Source: Steinernema hermaphroditum (lineage: Eukaryota; Nematoda; Chromadorea; Rhabditida; Steinernematidae). From it: DNA of 64,000 nt. Position numbers and translations under genes: made by a program. Position 1 is the first letter of the stretch. Each line of letters starts with the position of its first letter. The DNA is taken from positions 17,422,001-17,486,000 of the forward strand of contig CM059621.1 in NCBI GenBank assembly GCA_030435675.1, written 5' to 3'. The notes beneath the pieces were generated by a model that did not search any database, was not told where the DNA came from, and saw nothing but the letters and a program-made list of their open reading frames with translations. Below are positions 23,355-35,180 of this stretch, piece after piece.

Positions 23355-26300
23355 TTACAGTCGTACAGTTGGCCTAGGAATGGACCAAGCATTTTTCGCC
23401 TCTAAATCTATAGGCTCTGCTGGCGCCACTCCATTCGCATCCTTCACATCGTAAGATCGTCTTTGTTTTGTGCTTTCTTTTCCAAGTAGTCCTTCGATCA
23501 CCATTTTCTCCAGCTTTCCGAACGGCACTTCGAACATGAGACTCCAGAGAAGGGCGAACAGATAGGAAATGACGATGCAGGGAACAGCTGTGTGGACGTA
23601 CTGCAAAAACCAATGAGATTACGGATCCTACGATGAGGCTTTTTAGTCGAACTTACGTTTTCAAAAACGGACACAAAGTGAAGAGGATTCCTACGCATGG
23701 AGAGATAAACGTAGACGATGAAGTAGTGAGTTAGGTAAGCACAATAGGTCAGTCGACCAAGCGGAGTAAAGATCTTCAGTGACATGACGTTCTTGATAGG
23801 ACCTAAAAGAGCCGTAGGGTAGGGTACGGTAGTGCGCGGCATACCAGCAAATCCCTTCTGACATGCAATGACGACGAACGCTAACGAGAGAGACCAGCCG
23901 AGCCGGGAGAAATTGTTGTAGCTGGCTCTGGCTAAGACGCTCCAGTCGGCGCCGTTGTAGTAGTCGAAGATCCCAAAGACACAGCCGAAAGCGCAGGCAA
24001 ACGCCATTCCCCAGCCGGCGAGGGCAAGAAGCTAAAAAGAACATCATGGTTAACCCAAAATTTTCAAATCATAAGTCATAGCATTGTACTACAAGCCTAA
24101 CACCTACTGGATGAATCTTCACTCTTTTGTTCTGGAACTTCCGGAGATAGTAGCCCGTCAGCATTCCCACAACATAGGGCAAACAGCGGATCCACGCGGC
24201 GAAGTAGTTGAGCCTGGCGAAATCGCTCATATCGCTCTCTCTAAACTCTCTCAGTTAGCTCCATGCTTTTAAAGGCGCGTACTTGTCCTCGGCCATGACC
24301 GTAGGGAGATAGATCATAGTAGGATAGAAGTGGTATTTGTAGAAGGTACCGTAGTTGGCTCCAGTGGAGATGGCCAGAATTCCGACGCCGACAGCCAGGC
24401 CGATCCAGTGATTGATGAAGAGGGCGATAAGAAGAATGGGCGAGAAGACGTACATTTGCATGTCAGCGGCCAGATACCATGTGATGCTATAGCACTAAAG
24501 TGGGATTTTTGAGATTTTGGTGACCGATTTCTTCGCACAGAGGCTTAAAAAATCTCAGGTTTTTGTGTGGTATTCCTATTACCCAAAACTCATATAATTA
24601 GTTCCTAATACTTCATAGCCGATGCGCAAACGAAATGACAGTCGAACGATAAAAGTTACTCGCGTTTCGAATGAGATTGAGATTTCGGAGACAAGTATAT
24701 TTACTGCAGCTTGTTTGAGAACATAGACAAGGTTGATCTTTGGCATATTACAGCATTTTGATGGTTATTTCAATTTCCAGGAGCTGTTGAAGTTATGTTT
24801 TCAAAGGGCAGACGAGCATTTTGAGAAATTTACCCAAAACGGAGCGATTTCCTAGGAAGGCGCGGTTGACCTATTATTGTTCCTGCGTGGAAAATTCCCC
24901 TCATGGGTTTCAAGTTGCCTGTATCGTACTTGAGGAGGCACCTTATTCATGTGTATTCGAGGATGCCGAGAATATGACTTATGAGTGCCCATAAAAGGTA
25001 GTTCCACCTGTTTCCGAAAAATGTTTCCGCAACAGGTCTTTTGGTTAAACATTCTCGAGTCCTCAAGGACTCAAGGAGAGTTGACCTAACTCGAGTGGAC
25101 TTGGCGATTCCGAGTCCATTTGATTCAGATTGGGACTCGTGGTCTCGGCACGATAAAACGACATTGTGCACATCACTGATGCTGTAATATGCCATAGATC
25201 AACATTGTTTATGATCTCAAACAAGCTGCAGTAAATATACTTACCATCTTCTTATCGTGCACCAGATTGTTGATATACAGTATATTGGTCCACCAATTAT
25301 CTTGGCAGTTCTCCATCATCGCGTCCTCCTGCAACTCTGTAGGACCGATGGTGAAGTGCTTCAAGTAGGCAACATAGAAGCCGATGAACATCATGTAGGG
25401 AGGCGTCAGTCTTCAAAGAACAGCTAGCAATCGATTGAATACTAATAGGGATACCTCAAAAATCGATGGAAATAGAAGAGAATCCAAGTGACCGGGCTCT
25501 TGACACGCTTTGGCGTGGCCTCCTTGAAGAAGAGGTAAGTGAGCAAGAGGCCGCTGAGGAAGAAGAAGCTGTCGACGCTGTAGAATCCGTTCAGGATGAG
25601 AAGGTTGAAGAAGTATTTGAGCGCGTCGATGGCAGACAGCATGTTATCTTTGAAAAGCGTAGAATGGTACGATTCGCAATGACCTACCGTAACCCGTCAT
25701 GAAACTGAGGGAAAATGAATGTGCCGCCATAACCCAGATCATCGAGAAGAATCGGATGCAGTGTACAACGTCGATTTGGCCTTCCCGGGTCTTTGTGTTC
25801 AAAATCTCTGCTCCGTTTGTGTACATCGAGAATGCGAGCAGCAGACGCATGCCTAAAAAGGTCAATTTAGGGCTTCACCGATACATACGGACACACTTGT
25901 GTTGAAGTCTTTGTGCTTTTGATCGCGAACGATGAAGTAGTCAACGAACGATCCCAAGATGACCAGCGCCGAGACGAGGATCAAGATGGCGGAGACGGCC
26001 CAGAAAGCTCCGTCTCTGGGAGGGGGATCGGACTCTCGACACTGAGCCGAGCAAACGTGGAATTTGCTGTTGATCTGGTTGAGGAGTGTGACGATTTCCT
26101 ACAGACAAGTAGACATGATTGTGTGGACCGAAATGTGTCTGTCTATCAAACAAATGATGCAGACAATGGCGGTCATTTTGTGGTGAGAATCAATGTGAAA
26201 CCATGAAAAACCGACCGATTCCATTCAGGTCTGTTTGACAGAATGACTACTCTTGTCTCCATCGTTTGTCTACGAGACAGGCACCGAGCTGTCTGTCTGG

Positions 26301-28921
26301 GGATGGCTGTTCTAGGCACCCGCTGCAAGCCATCGTTTTTTAAGCAAAGTAAGCATTATTTTTTGTGTAATATTGTTTCTGATATTTTGTATTATAACTA
26401 CTATTGGCACCTTCGTTTTCAAGTAAATAAAAAAATTAAGGGGTTTTTGGGTGGCAGTGCCTGGACTGGACGAAAAAAAAGGCTTCTAGACAGAAGTCTA
26501 GAACGTTATTTTTGTGAGCATCCAAGTGTGGGTTTTCCGGTCGGTCCCACGTCTGGATGCTCTCGGAAATGACTTACTGTAAAGAACGCGATGGAAGTGG
26601 GAAAACATTAGCCCGATGCGGGGCTCGAACCCGCGACAGCCAGATTAAGAGTCTGGTGCTCTACCGACTGAGCTAACCGGGCATTGGAGTTACAACTCAG
26701 GCAAGACATATTACAATCGATTTCTTCATATCGTCGTATCCCTACTGCTGATGCTGCAAAGAACATGGAAATTTGGCTTAAGGTTGTTTAAAAATTTAAT
26801 GATTTTCTGAGAAGTTATTTTTGTGACCATCCAAGCGTCAGACCGGTCGGAAAATAAAAAAAAGAGAAGCGAAAAACGAGAGAAACCGACGGTCTGAATT
26901 TCTGGATGGTTTTCTAGACTTCCTTCTAGAGCCCTGTCTGCTTTTTCCGATTTTTGATCCTCGAAAGGATACGAGACTTGCATAGCCCTGATGTGGAGAT
27001 ACTTCGAATAGGAAATTTCGTACTAAATGTTTGATAGTGATGTTAATCTATGAATTTATTGTTTGAACTACTTGGTTCTATTGACTGTGACTTGCTCACG
27101 TGAAAAGTGCGTGAAATTAAGTGAGCACAATAAAAGGATGATCATCTAACAAATGTAAACATTCAGTTCTAAACGGTGTTTTGTGTTTTAACCCTTTTGA
27201 TATCATCCATTGAACCGATCCATTAACTTTTGGATTGCTTTCTTCAAAAAAATTGGGAAATGGAAGGTGGGAAGGGGTAGTCTTGAAGTTAGGGGCTCTA
27301 GACTGCCACATAGGCCAGTGTCTTCTGTCCTCTACACAGTCAGATAGGTCAGTAAGGCGTCTTCTGTCTAAGATATGCAAAAACAAATGAGTGACGGGTT
27401 GCCCTCAGGTGTGGGTGAACTGCCTACAATAGAATAGACGAAGTGCGATTCTTCCGGAACCTGATCGGTTCTCCGTCATATGCGACATTCTTCGATTGCT
27501 CCCTTCCCCTCGTCTTACATCATCAGACAAAACGCTAATCTGTAAATGTCATGCGTAGGCTGGCACATTCCATCACAACCACAAACAAGAGCTTATCAGT
27601 ATCGACAATTCCGTCCGTGCCTAACCGCTTAGTGGCCACAATGTGAATCAGCGATACCGCCGATCGGTACGCAGCGAAACTTACACTTTCAGAGCACGTT
27701 GCCGGCATACATGTGGCCGTATTCGCCGGCATTATGGCACTGTCGCACTGAGCGGATGGAATCTGAAGAGACACAGGCTACAGGCGCGTTGAACTAAGGA
27801 GAGACTCACCAGAAGAACGTTTAGAGGAGAGACGATCTGAGTCCAGCAGTACTTTGTTTTGTATTGAGCGTTCTTCGGTGCCTTCACGGAAAGACATTCT
27901 TCCCATGAACCCATCCATTGGCTCTCGAATTGTAGTAGGTCGGCAGGCGGCTTGCCGAAGGCGTCGAGTTCTAGAATTCAGTGGGCATGTAGGTATAGGC
28001 ATGGATATACTGTTCAAGACTCTATCGATGATCTCCTTTCAATAAGGAAAACTGAATGAATTTGCAGTGAACAAGAAAGGACTTTTGTCGCTTTTTGCTT
28101 AGGTGCTCTACGTTTTGTAACTTCGCGTGTAATAGCTTTGAGACATAAACAGAAAGGTCATCTCTAGGGAAGGAAGTTTATAGTCGCACGAGCGCATCCG
28201 TAGTAAGCTTGCAGGAACAGAGAGAGACTATTTGGTCACTTTTTTGGCATCGATTATTACAGTACTCTCATCTCATTTTCGCACACGAGCAATGAACATT
28301 CCAATTAAGGATAGTGTGTTTAATGGATTCAGGTTCGAGTTAGAATGCCCGCCCAATTCTGGTGGTCACTAGCGGGAAAAATGGTATCATCTGCATTTGT
28401 CCGCCTCCGAAGACATCTATCAAAAGGTTCATCTCATTGTGGACCACAACGACAATGGTAAAACGACCACGTCCAGATTTTGGACCATTTAGGCCAATCT
28501 CATATCAGCAACAGATTGAGGAACTTACGTTGTAGAGCGAACTGATTGTCCGTCTTCGAATTGCTCTGATTAGTGAAGAAGGCTGCAAAGCTGCCTAGCC
28601 AGAATACCACATCCTTCTGGCAACTTTCGGTTAGGTTCAGACTTCCGATGTTGGCCAGGAATTCATTCACCGCCGAGAACTGTTGGACCTAAACTGGCGC
28701 GGCCTGTGATGGAAATATTTAAAAAAACCAACCGATGGACCACTTAGCAAATTGTTTATGCTGCTCAGCGCTTCAGCCTGGATCTCGAAGTTGGCCCTTT
28801 GCAGAGACTCATTGAACCGAGAACTATGACTCAATTTCTTGAGGGCCTTGCTGAGAAGGTGGATGTCTTGGGAATAGGCGGACGCACAGAAAAGACACAA
28901 AAAGAAGAAAAGAAACCGCAT
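23355..28921 (-). CDS. NRF-6-like acyltransferase-3 membrane protein (paralogue B)
   Basis: Same architecture and exon order as paralogue A. Exon 1 (ATG at 28921) encodes signal peptide MRFLFFFLCLFCASAYS. NRF-domain exons lie at about 28550-28690 (SCQKDVVFWLGSF), 27790-27975 (MGSWEECLSV, KYCW) and 27690-27770 (CDSAIMPANTATCMPATC). After a 1.6 kb intron containing a tRNA-Lys and MITE sequences, the membrane part follows: about 25905-26100 (VSALVILGSFVDYFIV), 25690-25860 (DVVHCIRFFSMIWVMAAH, likely catalytic His), 25450-25645, 25250-25410 (DNWWTNILYINN), 24285-24500, 24115-24260, 23660-24035 (NYNGADWS-type loop, CQKGFAG) and 23355-23605, ending RPTVRL then TAA. Full-length in all blocks seen. 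Substrate unknown. Confidence 0.88.
26455..26945. mobile_element. Inverse-oriented MITE-like sequences around a tRNA-Lys
   Basis: Two MITE halves (26470-26580 with TCTAGACAGAAGTCTAGA; 26800-26940 with GGTTTTCTAGACTTCCTTCTAGA and CAGACCGGTCGG) surround the tRNA-Lys at 26610. Next to the tRNA, TACTGTAAAGAACGCGATGG is the reverse complement of the sequence beside the tRNA-Lys at 17790. The two loci therefore share flank and order in opposite orientation. The outer ends are less clean than at 17528-17992. Confidence 0.55.
26610..26682 (-). tRNA. tRNA-Lys (CUU), nested in an intron
   Basis: An intact 73-nt tRNA identical to the copy at 6056, with acceptor GCCCGGT/ATCGGGC, CTT anticodon and B-box GGTTCGAGCCC. 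It sits on the same strand as, and inside, a 1.6 kb intron of NRF-6-like paralogue B. Confidence 0.95.
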
Positions 28922-30534
28922 GCCGACCGAGTAAGGGTGACAGTGATTAGGTGGCCTGCCTAAGTAGAATAAATGTGGTGACTAATGGCACCTTATCACC
29001 GATGATAAATGAGCGACGTAAATTTACGTTTAAGTGGCGATCTGAGTGGCCGGAAGGTCGTCGCAGCGCAAAGTACACTTAAGATAAGAGATCACTTGCC
29101 TAGTTAGTGAGCAAATGGGGAAGTGTTTGAGAAAGGGATTTTGGTGATAGGCTAGACGTCGTAGTCGTCGGTACATGAAGAATCGACGAAGTGGGTCGAG
29201 ACACAAGAATGTTACATGGACGGTGCGGTGTAGAAGAATAGACGCATCCCACTAGACGCTCTTTATCCGTAAATAACCAACTTTGGGAAGCAAGGAGATC
29301 ATGCCGTCGGAAAGCGCGTTTAAAACGACAAAGGATCACGAAAAGTTGCGTGCTGAAAGTGCACTTCTCTGCCTAGACACTTCTCTAGGATTCCCCAAAT
29401 GTTTTCTATAGGCTTGAGATCCGGGCTGCAAGTTGGCCAAAATCAACACGTCGATGTTGTTGGCCTGAAGCCTGTAGCTTTCTGCTTCGAGGGAAGACAA
29501 CGTGACTTCAACTTGTGAAATCGAGATGTTTGACTTTGGTACACAAATATCTCCATACCGTTATTTCAGTTTGGTTGAGTGATCCGTCAGTTGCTTTCCT
29601 ACAAGTCTCCCTGAGGATCGGAGATTTTAGAGCAACTATCAGGACGTGTGAAATTGAAGGAGGCCACAGAGATCCTAATTCGTGTGCAACATCTGTAATT
29701 CATTTGTGACTGTCACAAACTGTTCACATCTTGGGAGTTTATAAGGGTAGATATACACGATCGCAATACTGCCGTAAACTGATCCGGAAAGTTCTATTAA
29801 ATACAGAGTACTGTACCATTGTACTGAACCTATTCCAGGAGCATAAATGTACATCTTTGTCATATCTTTTACCACACCAAAATGTGTCAAGAATGACGCA
29901 AATCAGAGGCACATGATGAGAATAATTCTTCCATATGAATTAATCAGCGATCAGTAAATATTAAGCATCGAAGAAATACACTCTTGGTAACTAACCCTGT
30001 GGGCGTTCGCAAAGTGGTCGCTTTCAAGTGGAACAATTCGTCGATCCATGACAAAGTCAGTTCAATTCTTGTAAGCTGTAATCGCCAACCGAGCTCAAAC
30101 TTTGGGAATCAGAGCCACCTACATGCTAGCTCCCCAAGAGCGGTCCGTTTCTTTCGATTTTAGCTTGTCTTTTTTATTTTCCGACCGGCTTCACCTTAGG
30201 ATGCTCTTGTAAATGGCATTCCGGATCTTTTTTGGGCCACCCATCATGGTGTCTATAGCTGATAAGGATGTGAAGCATGGCACTACGATAGGACACTACA
30301 GTAATATCGTTGTTTCCTACACTCTTGTTTTCTGTCCACGCTTTCGTAGATGCTCTCGGTTCCCTTGTCAGTCGGACTGGACCAGGTTCGTCCCTACGTA
30401 TAGCCTCGGAGTCACATCCCATTATGAACCAAGGAAAGTTTATTTGTGAATGCAATGTGAGTTGTTTAAATAAATAAGCAGTGATCACAGTAAGCGAAAG
30501 AAAACCCGTTTTCCCAAAGCTAAAAGTCTTGTCA
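28922..30534. other. Intergenic with a partial MITE
   Basis: Upstream of paralogue B and downstream of ERGIC3. Positions 30150-30280 match the MITE family, including TTTTCCGACCGG, the CTTTTTTGGGCCACC end and the GTCTATAGCTGATAAGGATG word also found near 17745. No protein gene seen. Confidence 0.5.
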
Positions 30535-32608
30535 CTACGTGAGTTTGTTGAGCTGAATCTTGCGCTGTATGGCGCGGCTAGACATGTAGATGAGTGAGTC
30601 GAGAAGGCTGGCCACAGTGAAGACTCCGCCGATGATCGCGCACAAGGAGACTAGGAAGTGGGACAACGATCTGAAACGTTTATTTGTCGTTATACGCGGA
30701 GAGCAGCCTACTGTTGTTTCTCCTCGTACTTCACCATCAGAGGCGAAAACTCGTACTGCATGAACATTCCAGGAAGTCCGGACGCGCCGCCGGCGATGTC
30801 TTTCTGATTGGTGGTGATGGAGTACTGGTAGCTGAGATCGTTGTCGTCCAGCTCTTTCTCAGAGTCACTCAGAGAGACGTACATCGTCGGGACGACTTTT
30901 AGGTAGTATTGGAACATTATTCCACCTGCAATTGGGAGTACTGTAGATTGTGTTTTGTTATGTATTTTGGGAGACTTGGAATAGGACTATGTGAAATCGC
31001 AAGGCTGTGGAGCCCAGAATCTGTGATTTTACTTCGGCTAATTTTACTTCTGTGGTAGACCGTAGCTTACCTGACTCAGCCTGGAATCTCTTCCCGTCTA
31101 AGGGATAGATTTTCCCGGGAAAATGCGGACCAAACGAGAGATGGTTGATCTTGTGAGTCGTGTCGAACTTCTGTGGCCCCACAGAGTGGAGATCATGGAC
31201 TAAACAGAGCGTTTCACCTCTAGAAGCGCCGAACTCACAGTGCGTCCGATGCCCGGAGTGCGCGGCTCCCGGAGCGATGTGGAAGTTACCGGACACCTTG
31301 GCCACTTGGACCTTTCCATAGATGCGGCATCCCTCGCCCTGATATTCCCGCATTTTGCTGACCCAAACGTCCGATTTGCACTGTTCTATCGTGTCGATGT
31401 CTTCGATCTGCCAACCTCGGGCGTGGTAAGCCGATTTCACCTCCTCGCAAGTGTTACAGCAGCTAGAATAATGCGACTGTGTAGAGAATGGAGCAAGTCA
31501 AGGAGATACCCATCTCGAGCGCCATAGCAACTGCCACACTTGACGGCTTCGGTGGGGGCGGCAGTGACCGTTGAAGTCGAGTTCTGATTGATGGCTGTAA
31601 GATAGGATAATCTTCAGTTTTTGAAAAACGAAAAGGGCAAAAAAACTGCTTTGCCTCTTCGCAAGAAGGGTAATTCTTGAATTACACTTGCTCACCACTG
31701 CAAATATCGGATCACCTTTCGTAAACCGGGTGCTTTAAAAGTCATGATATACGTTTGGGTACAAAATATAACAAGAATCGAAACTAGTGCATGATGCGCG
31801 ATAGGTGTAGAACGAACGAAAATTGATGATGAAAAGGTTGGGTTTGTAGTAGGAAAATTCATAAATCGCACGCCTGAAGTGGGTGTTGAACCAACCCCGA
31901 CCGACTGCGAATCAAGCGCGTTCGAATGAACCACACAGACCGTTTAAAAGTTGTCGGTTCACTGCCACTGTGACTATGATAGGCCTTTCGTTTCATTGCA
32001 TTTTTGAGTCTCTCTTAACCTCTTTAGCGCCAATCTTGCCTCAGGGCTATGGTGTCTATATCCAAAGGGCCGTTCGACCTTTTGTGGATACTAGGGTCTT
32101 GCTGCCCACAAGGGAGCTGCGTATTTCTGTAAGCTACAAGCCCACCTTGTTTTTCCGGGTCTCCGGTGATATTCCTCCCCTGAGCATCTATCCTCTGCCT
32201 GAATATCGAGTCGTGGACGTCGTTTTGGTTGTCACTGCTAATATCCATGACGTCGACGGAAACAACTAAAGCACTTTGCTCCGTATCGCAACACCAAAGG
32301 AAAAGCCGTACAGAAACAAGGCAGCTTCTCGAACTGAATGTCGAAGTTGATGTCGACTCTGACGTCGGCGCTCGAGCTGTCGACGAAGAGCTGCTCGGCG
32401 ACCTCCGGCTGCAGGTAGTTCATCGTTTCCGTGACGAATAGTAGCACGATGAGGATAGAGCTGGCTATAGTGACTGAAAGAAAACGTCTTCTGGGTGGAA
32501 AAGCAAGGCTAGCTGCACACCTGCTCCTCCCGTCAGGGTCCGGACACGAAAGTCCTCGAGGGGCTTCGAGTAGGCGTCGAACTGCTTTATCCTTTCCAGC
32601 AGACCCAT
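30535..32608 (-). CDS. erv-46: ERGIC3 / ERV46 cargo receptor of the early secretory pathway
   Basis: A two-pass membrane protein cycling between ER and Golgi in COPII/COPI vesicles. The start MGLLERIKQFDAYSKPLEDF (ATG 32608) matches the family N-terminus. The next exon has TM1 (SSILIVLLFVTETMNYL) and VRVDINFDIQFEKLPC. The lumenal part follows at 32030-32240 (VMDISSDNQ), 31500-31590 (KCGSCYGA, the conserved Cys pair), 31290-31440 (SAYHARGW, DTIEQCK, EGCRIYGKVQVAKVSGNFH) and 31100-31210 (VHDLHSVGP, INHLSFG). It continues at 30708-30917 (FQYYLKVVPTMYV, GLPGMFMQYEFSPLMV). TM2 with CAIIGGVFTVASLLDSLIY comes before RAIQRKIQLNKLT and TAG at 30535-30537. All family blocks are present. Its gap to the upstream coiled-coil gene is 371 bp on the same strand. 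Confidence 0.95.
31867..31942 (-). repeat. tRNA-derived SINE-like fragment
   Basis: The minus strand reads GTGTGGTTCATTCGAACGCG then CTTGATTCGCAGTCGG then GGGTTGGTTCAACACC, the same ordered words as at 8787, 58601 and 61748. It lies in an intron of the ERGIC3 gene, same strand. Confidence 0.5.
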
Positions 32609-32979
32609 CGTCACTCCAACTTCTGGATGCTACGAGGGACGGCACCTTAAGCCCGTTCGCTGTTTTTGAATTCCAACACGTCGCTACTTTCGGGGTACGA
32701 TCGCTGGCTGCCGGGATCAGGCTCGTCGGTGTGGGACCACCAGATGAGGTGGCAATCGGCCATAACAGTTACCACAGAAGGTTACTGACTTCCACCTGAT
32801 TTGGACGCGATCTGCGAGATCAGTACTTGGACCTCGTGAACGAAGACAGGCGAAGAAGGAAAAACAGTCCGGGTAACCTAAGCACCTATCTTACCCTACG
32901 TACAAAACCAGATAGCCATTTAATTACTTAAATCTACGCCAACACTTAAGAGCAACAATAAACAAACAACGGCGGTAAT

Positions 32980-34211
32980 CTAGGCGATATTTGAAATCAG
33001 AGAAAGGAAAAGCAGGACAGCAAGCACCATCATCAAGTATTTGAGCCTCGTGTTTCTCAACTGTCCAGCTTCATGCTCCAACCGCCTTTTCTGTTCCAGA
33101 AACGCCGCCCGAGCCACAGTCCTCTTTCGAAGTTGCAGTTCACTAATCCGTCTCTCGAAATGCGACTTCGCTCGAAGCAGCAACTCTCCCTCCACATCTG
33201 CCACCTTCTTGAAAACATTTGCTGATTCTTCAATGATCGTCTTAATTCCCTGAAACACAGGTTTAATTCGCTACCTCAATTACTACTAGTAACTCGATCT
33301 CCACAACCTAGATTTTCATTTTTTAGGCGGAAGAACAGACCCAACCATTCTGAACACCTCAAGCCACATATCTTTAGCTGTCTAGGCATCCCTAACATCC
33401 TCGAGAAAACGCAAAGTCGCATACCTTTACTGGCTCAAATAACTCTGCAATCGTTTTCGAGAGGTTGGCAATGGTCCTTTCGTTTTCTCGCTTCTCAGTC
33501 GTCCACGATACTGACATATCCAACTTTTCGCCTTGCAGTGAATCATTCAGAATGGACAGTTCCTGAAACAAGCATGATCCAACTTTCTCTCAAGTTTGTA
33601 GACCACCTCATTGGCTGCAGAGAGTTTCGTCACTTCTGCTTCTGCGAGCACGCTCCTGTTGAACAAGTTTTGATTTTGTACTTCTAGATCCTCGCTCTTC
33701 CTCTCGTACGTCAGTATTGTGCTAAATTTTCCATTAGTCGTTCAGTACGTTACAACTAACCGTTTTTGTAATTCGTTCTCGAACACTTCCAGTTTCTCAA
33801 GTCTAGTGAAAGCGTCCAGCACCTCTTGGAACCGCGTATTCTTCTGCTCAATTACATGCCTAAGTTCTTCATTCTTGTTCTCCAGAGCTATAACTTGTTT
33901 GCAGTACGATTCATTTATACGTCCCATTTCCTTAAAAAAAAAGCTGCGTTAGAAACGTTGCGCAGCTACAGATAAATCAAATTTCATAAAAAAGGCATTG
34001 AATACCTCGCTTCGCTTTTTCAACTGATTGATTTCATGTTTTTGTGCGTTGATCGTTTGGGCTCTGGCGCGAAGGCTGCGTTCGATGCGTTTTGATGGGG
34101 TATCATCACCGGAAGCGAGTGACTGCAAAAGTCATTTCTGTGAGTGCAGAAGCATGCAAGACTTACTCTTGACATTTCGTCGATATCTATTAAAGAATAC
34201 TCGAGATCCAT
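32980..34211 (-). CDS. Tail-anchored coiled-coil protein
   Basis: Exons on the minus strand join cleanly from ATG 34211 (MDLEYSLIDIDEMSR). They continue through 34124-34013 (SIERSLRARAQTINAQKHE-type helix), 33742-33930 (EMGRINESYCKQVIALENKN), 33620-33720, 33430-33560 (ELSILNDSLQGEKLDMS) and 32980-33250. Nearly the whole product is heptad-rich, charged coiled coil. The last exon ends in one membrane segment, YLMMVLAVLLFLSLISNIA, at the extreme C-terminus with only a few lumenal residues, so a tail-anchored ER, Golgi or nuclear-envelope protein is likely. CTTTCAG lies two bases before the ATG, fitting trans-splicing. I do not recognise a family; golgin- or KASH-like roles are conceivable, but no KASH PPP(L/V/T) motif is seen. 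Confidence 0.75.
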
Positions 34212-35119
34212 GCCTGAAAGTATCATAAAAGAGAACAAAATGAATTGGTGGCTCGGACGATCTTTAGATTCGCCGAAAGAAACGCGTGTACGACGCCGAT
34301 GCCAATCGAACCAGTCCGAAGATGAAATCGGACGTAAGCAATGCGCAACGATAATCGTGGCGGGAGAGGACCGCTTTCCGTATGTGTTTGTCTACCCGAC
34401 ACCCGGCGTGGATCATCCCTGGTGTCTGACAGACACTTTGCAGTTGTCCTCCTCTTTGCAGAACGGTGCGCGTGGTGCGAAGCCTATACGCAGCGCAGTT
34501 AAGTTTGTCCCAACGTCTTTGTCTGTTCCCATTTGTTTTTTTTTGCGCTGAAGCACCAGACCATCGCTGTTCTCCGGCTGATGCTGATGGGCATCGTTGG
34601 AGGAGATTTTTACAAGGGAAGTGTCAAACATAGCCCCAGCCGATTTGGCTGAAATTTTGCATGCAAGTAGGCAGAGATGGGAACTGAGCCGGAGCCGAGC
34701 CCGAGCCCCTGAGCCCGAGCCGAACCCGACCCTCAACTTTTTCTTCGACGTTCTTTATTAGAACTTTTAGAATTAGAACTTCTAATTTAACCTTTACACA
34801 TCTTGTTTTTTGCCCGCATGTCTGAATCTTGTAGAAATTCAGAACAGCCCTAAAACGTCGAAGAAAAAGTTGAGGGTCGGGTTCGGCTCGGGCTCAGGGG
34901 CTCGGCTCAGAGGCTCGGGCTCGGCTCCGGCTCAGTTCCCATCTCTGCCTACTTGCATGCAAAATTTCAGCCAAATCGGCTGGGGCTATGTTTGACACTT
35001 CCCTTGTCAACGATAGCAACCGACAGAAAAAACGGAACCTGCAAATCAAAAATGAGTACAAGAAAACAACGATATATTTATCAAGCATCACTGAAATCAA
35101 TGCCGTAGGCACTATTAGT
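34212..35119. other. Intergenic dominated by a foldback repeat
   Basis: Contains the foldback element 34612-35007; the rest has no supported gene. Confidence 0.5.
34612..35007. mobile_element. Foldback element, 396 bp, about 155-bp inverted arms
   Basis: The left arm starts ACAAGGGAAGTGTCAAACAT and the right arm ends with its reverse complement. The arms run through GGCTGAAATTTTGCATGCAA and a GC-rich tract of GAGCCCGAGCCGAACCCGAC type to TTGAGGGTCGGGTT. About 95 bp of AT-rich loop separates them. The same terminal 25 bases bound the larger foldback at 46011-47283 and start the single arm at 19950. No coding capacity and no clear target-site duplication. Confidence 0.75.
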
Positions 35120-35125
35120 TTTATT
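35120..35125 (-). terminator. AATAAA poly(A) signal downstream of histone H3
   Basis: The minus strand reads AATAAA about 10 bases after the histone stem-loop. Its presence suggests the H3 transcript can also be polyadenylated. Confidence 0.6.
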
Positions 35126-35135
35126 TGCAAGTTGT

Positions 35136-35151
35136 GGCCCTAAAGAGGGCC
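35136..35151 (-). terminator. Histone 3'-end stem-loop
   Basis: The minus strand reads GGCCCTCTTTAGGGCC, a 6-bp stem with a 4-nt loop. This matches the metazoan histone mRNA stem-loop bound by SLBP (CDL-1 in C. elegans), 29 bases after the H3 stop codon. It marks the gene as replication-dependent in 3'-end processing. Confidence 0.9.
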
Positions 35152-35180
35152 GTTGGGGTTTTTCTTCAGATGTCGGCTAC

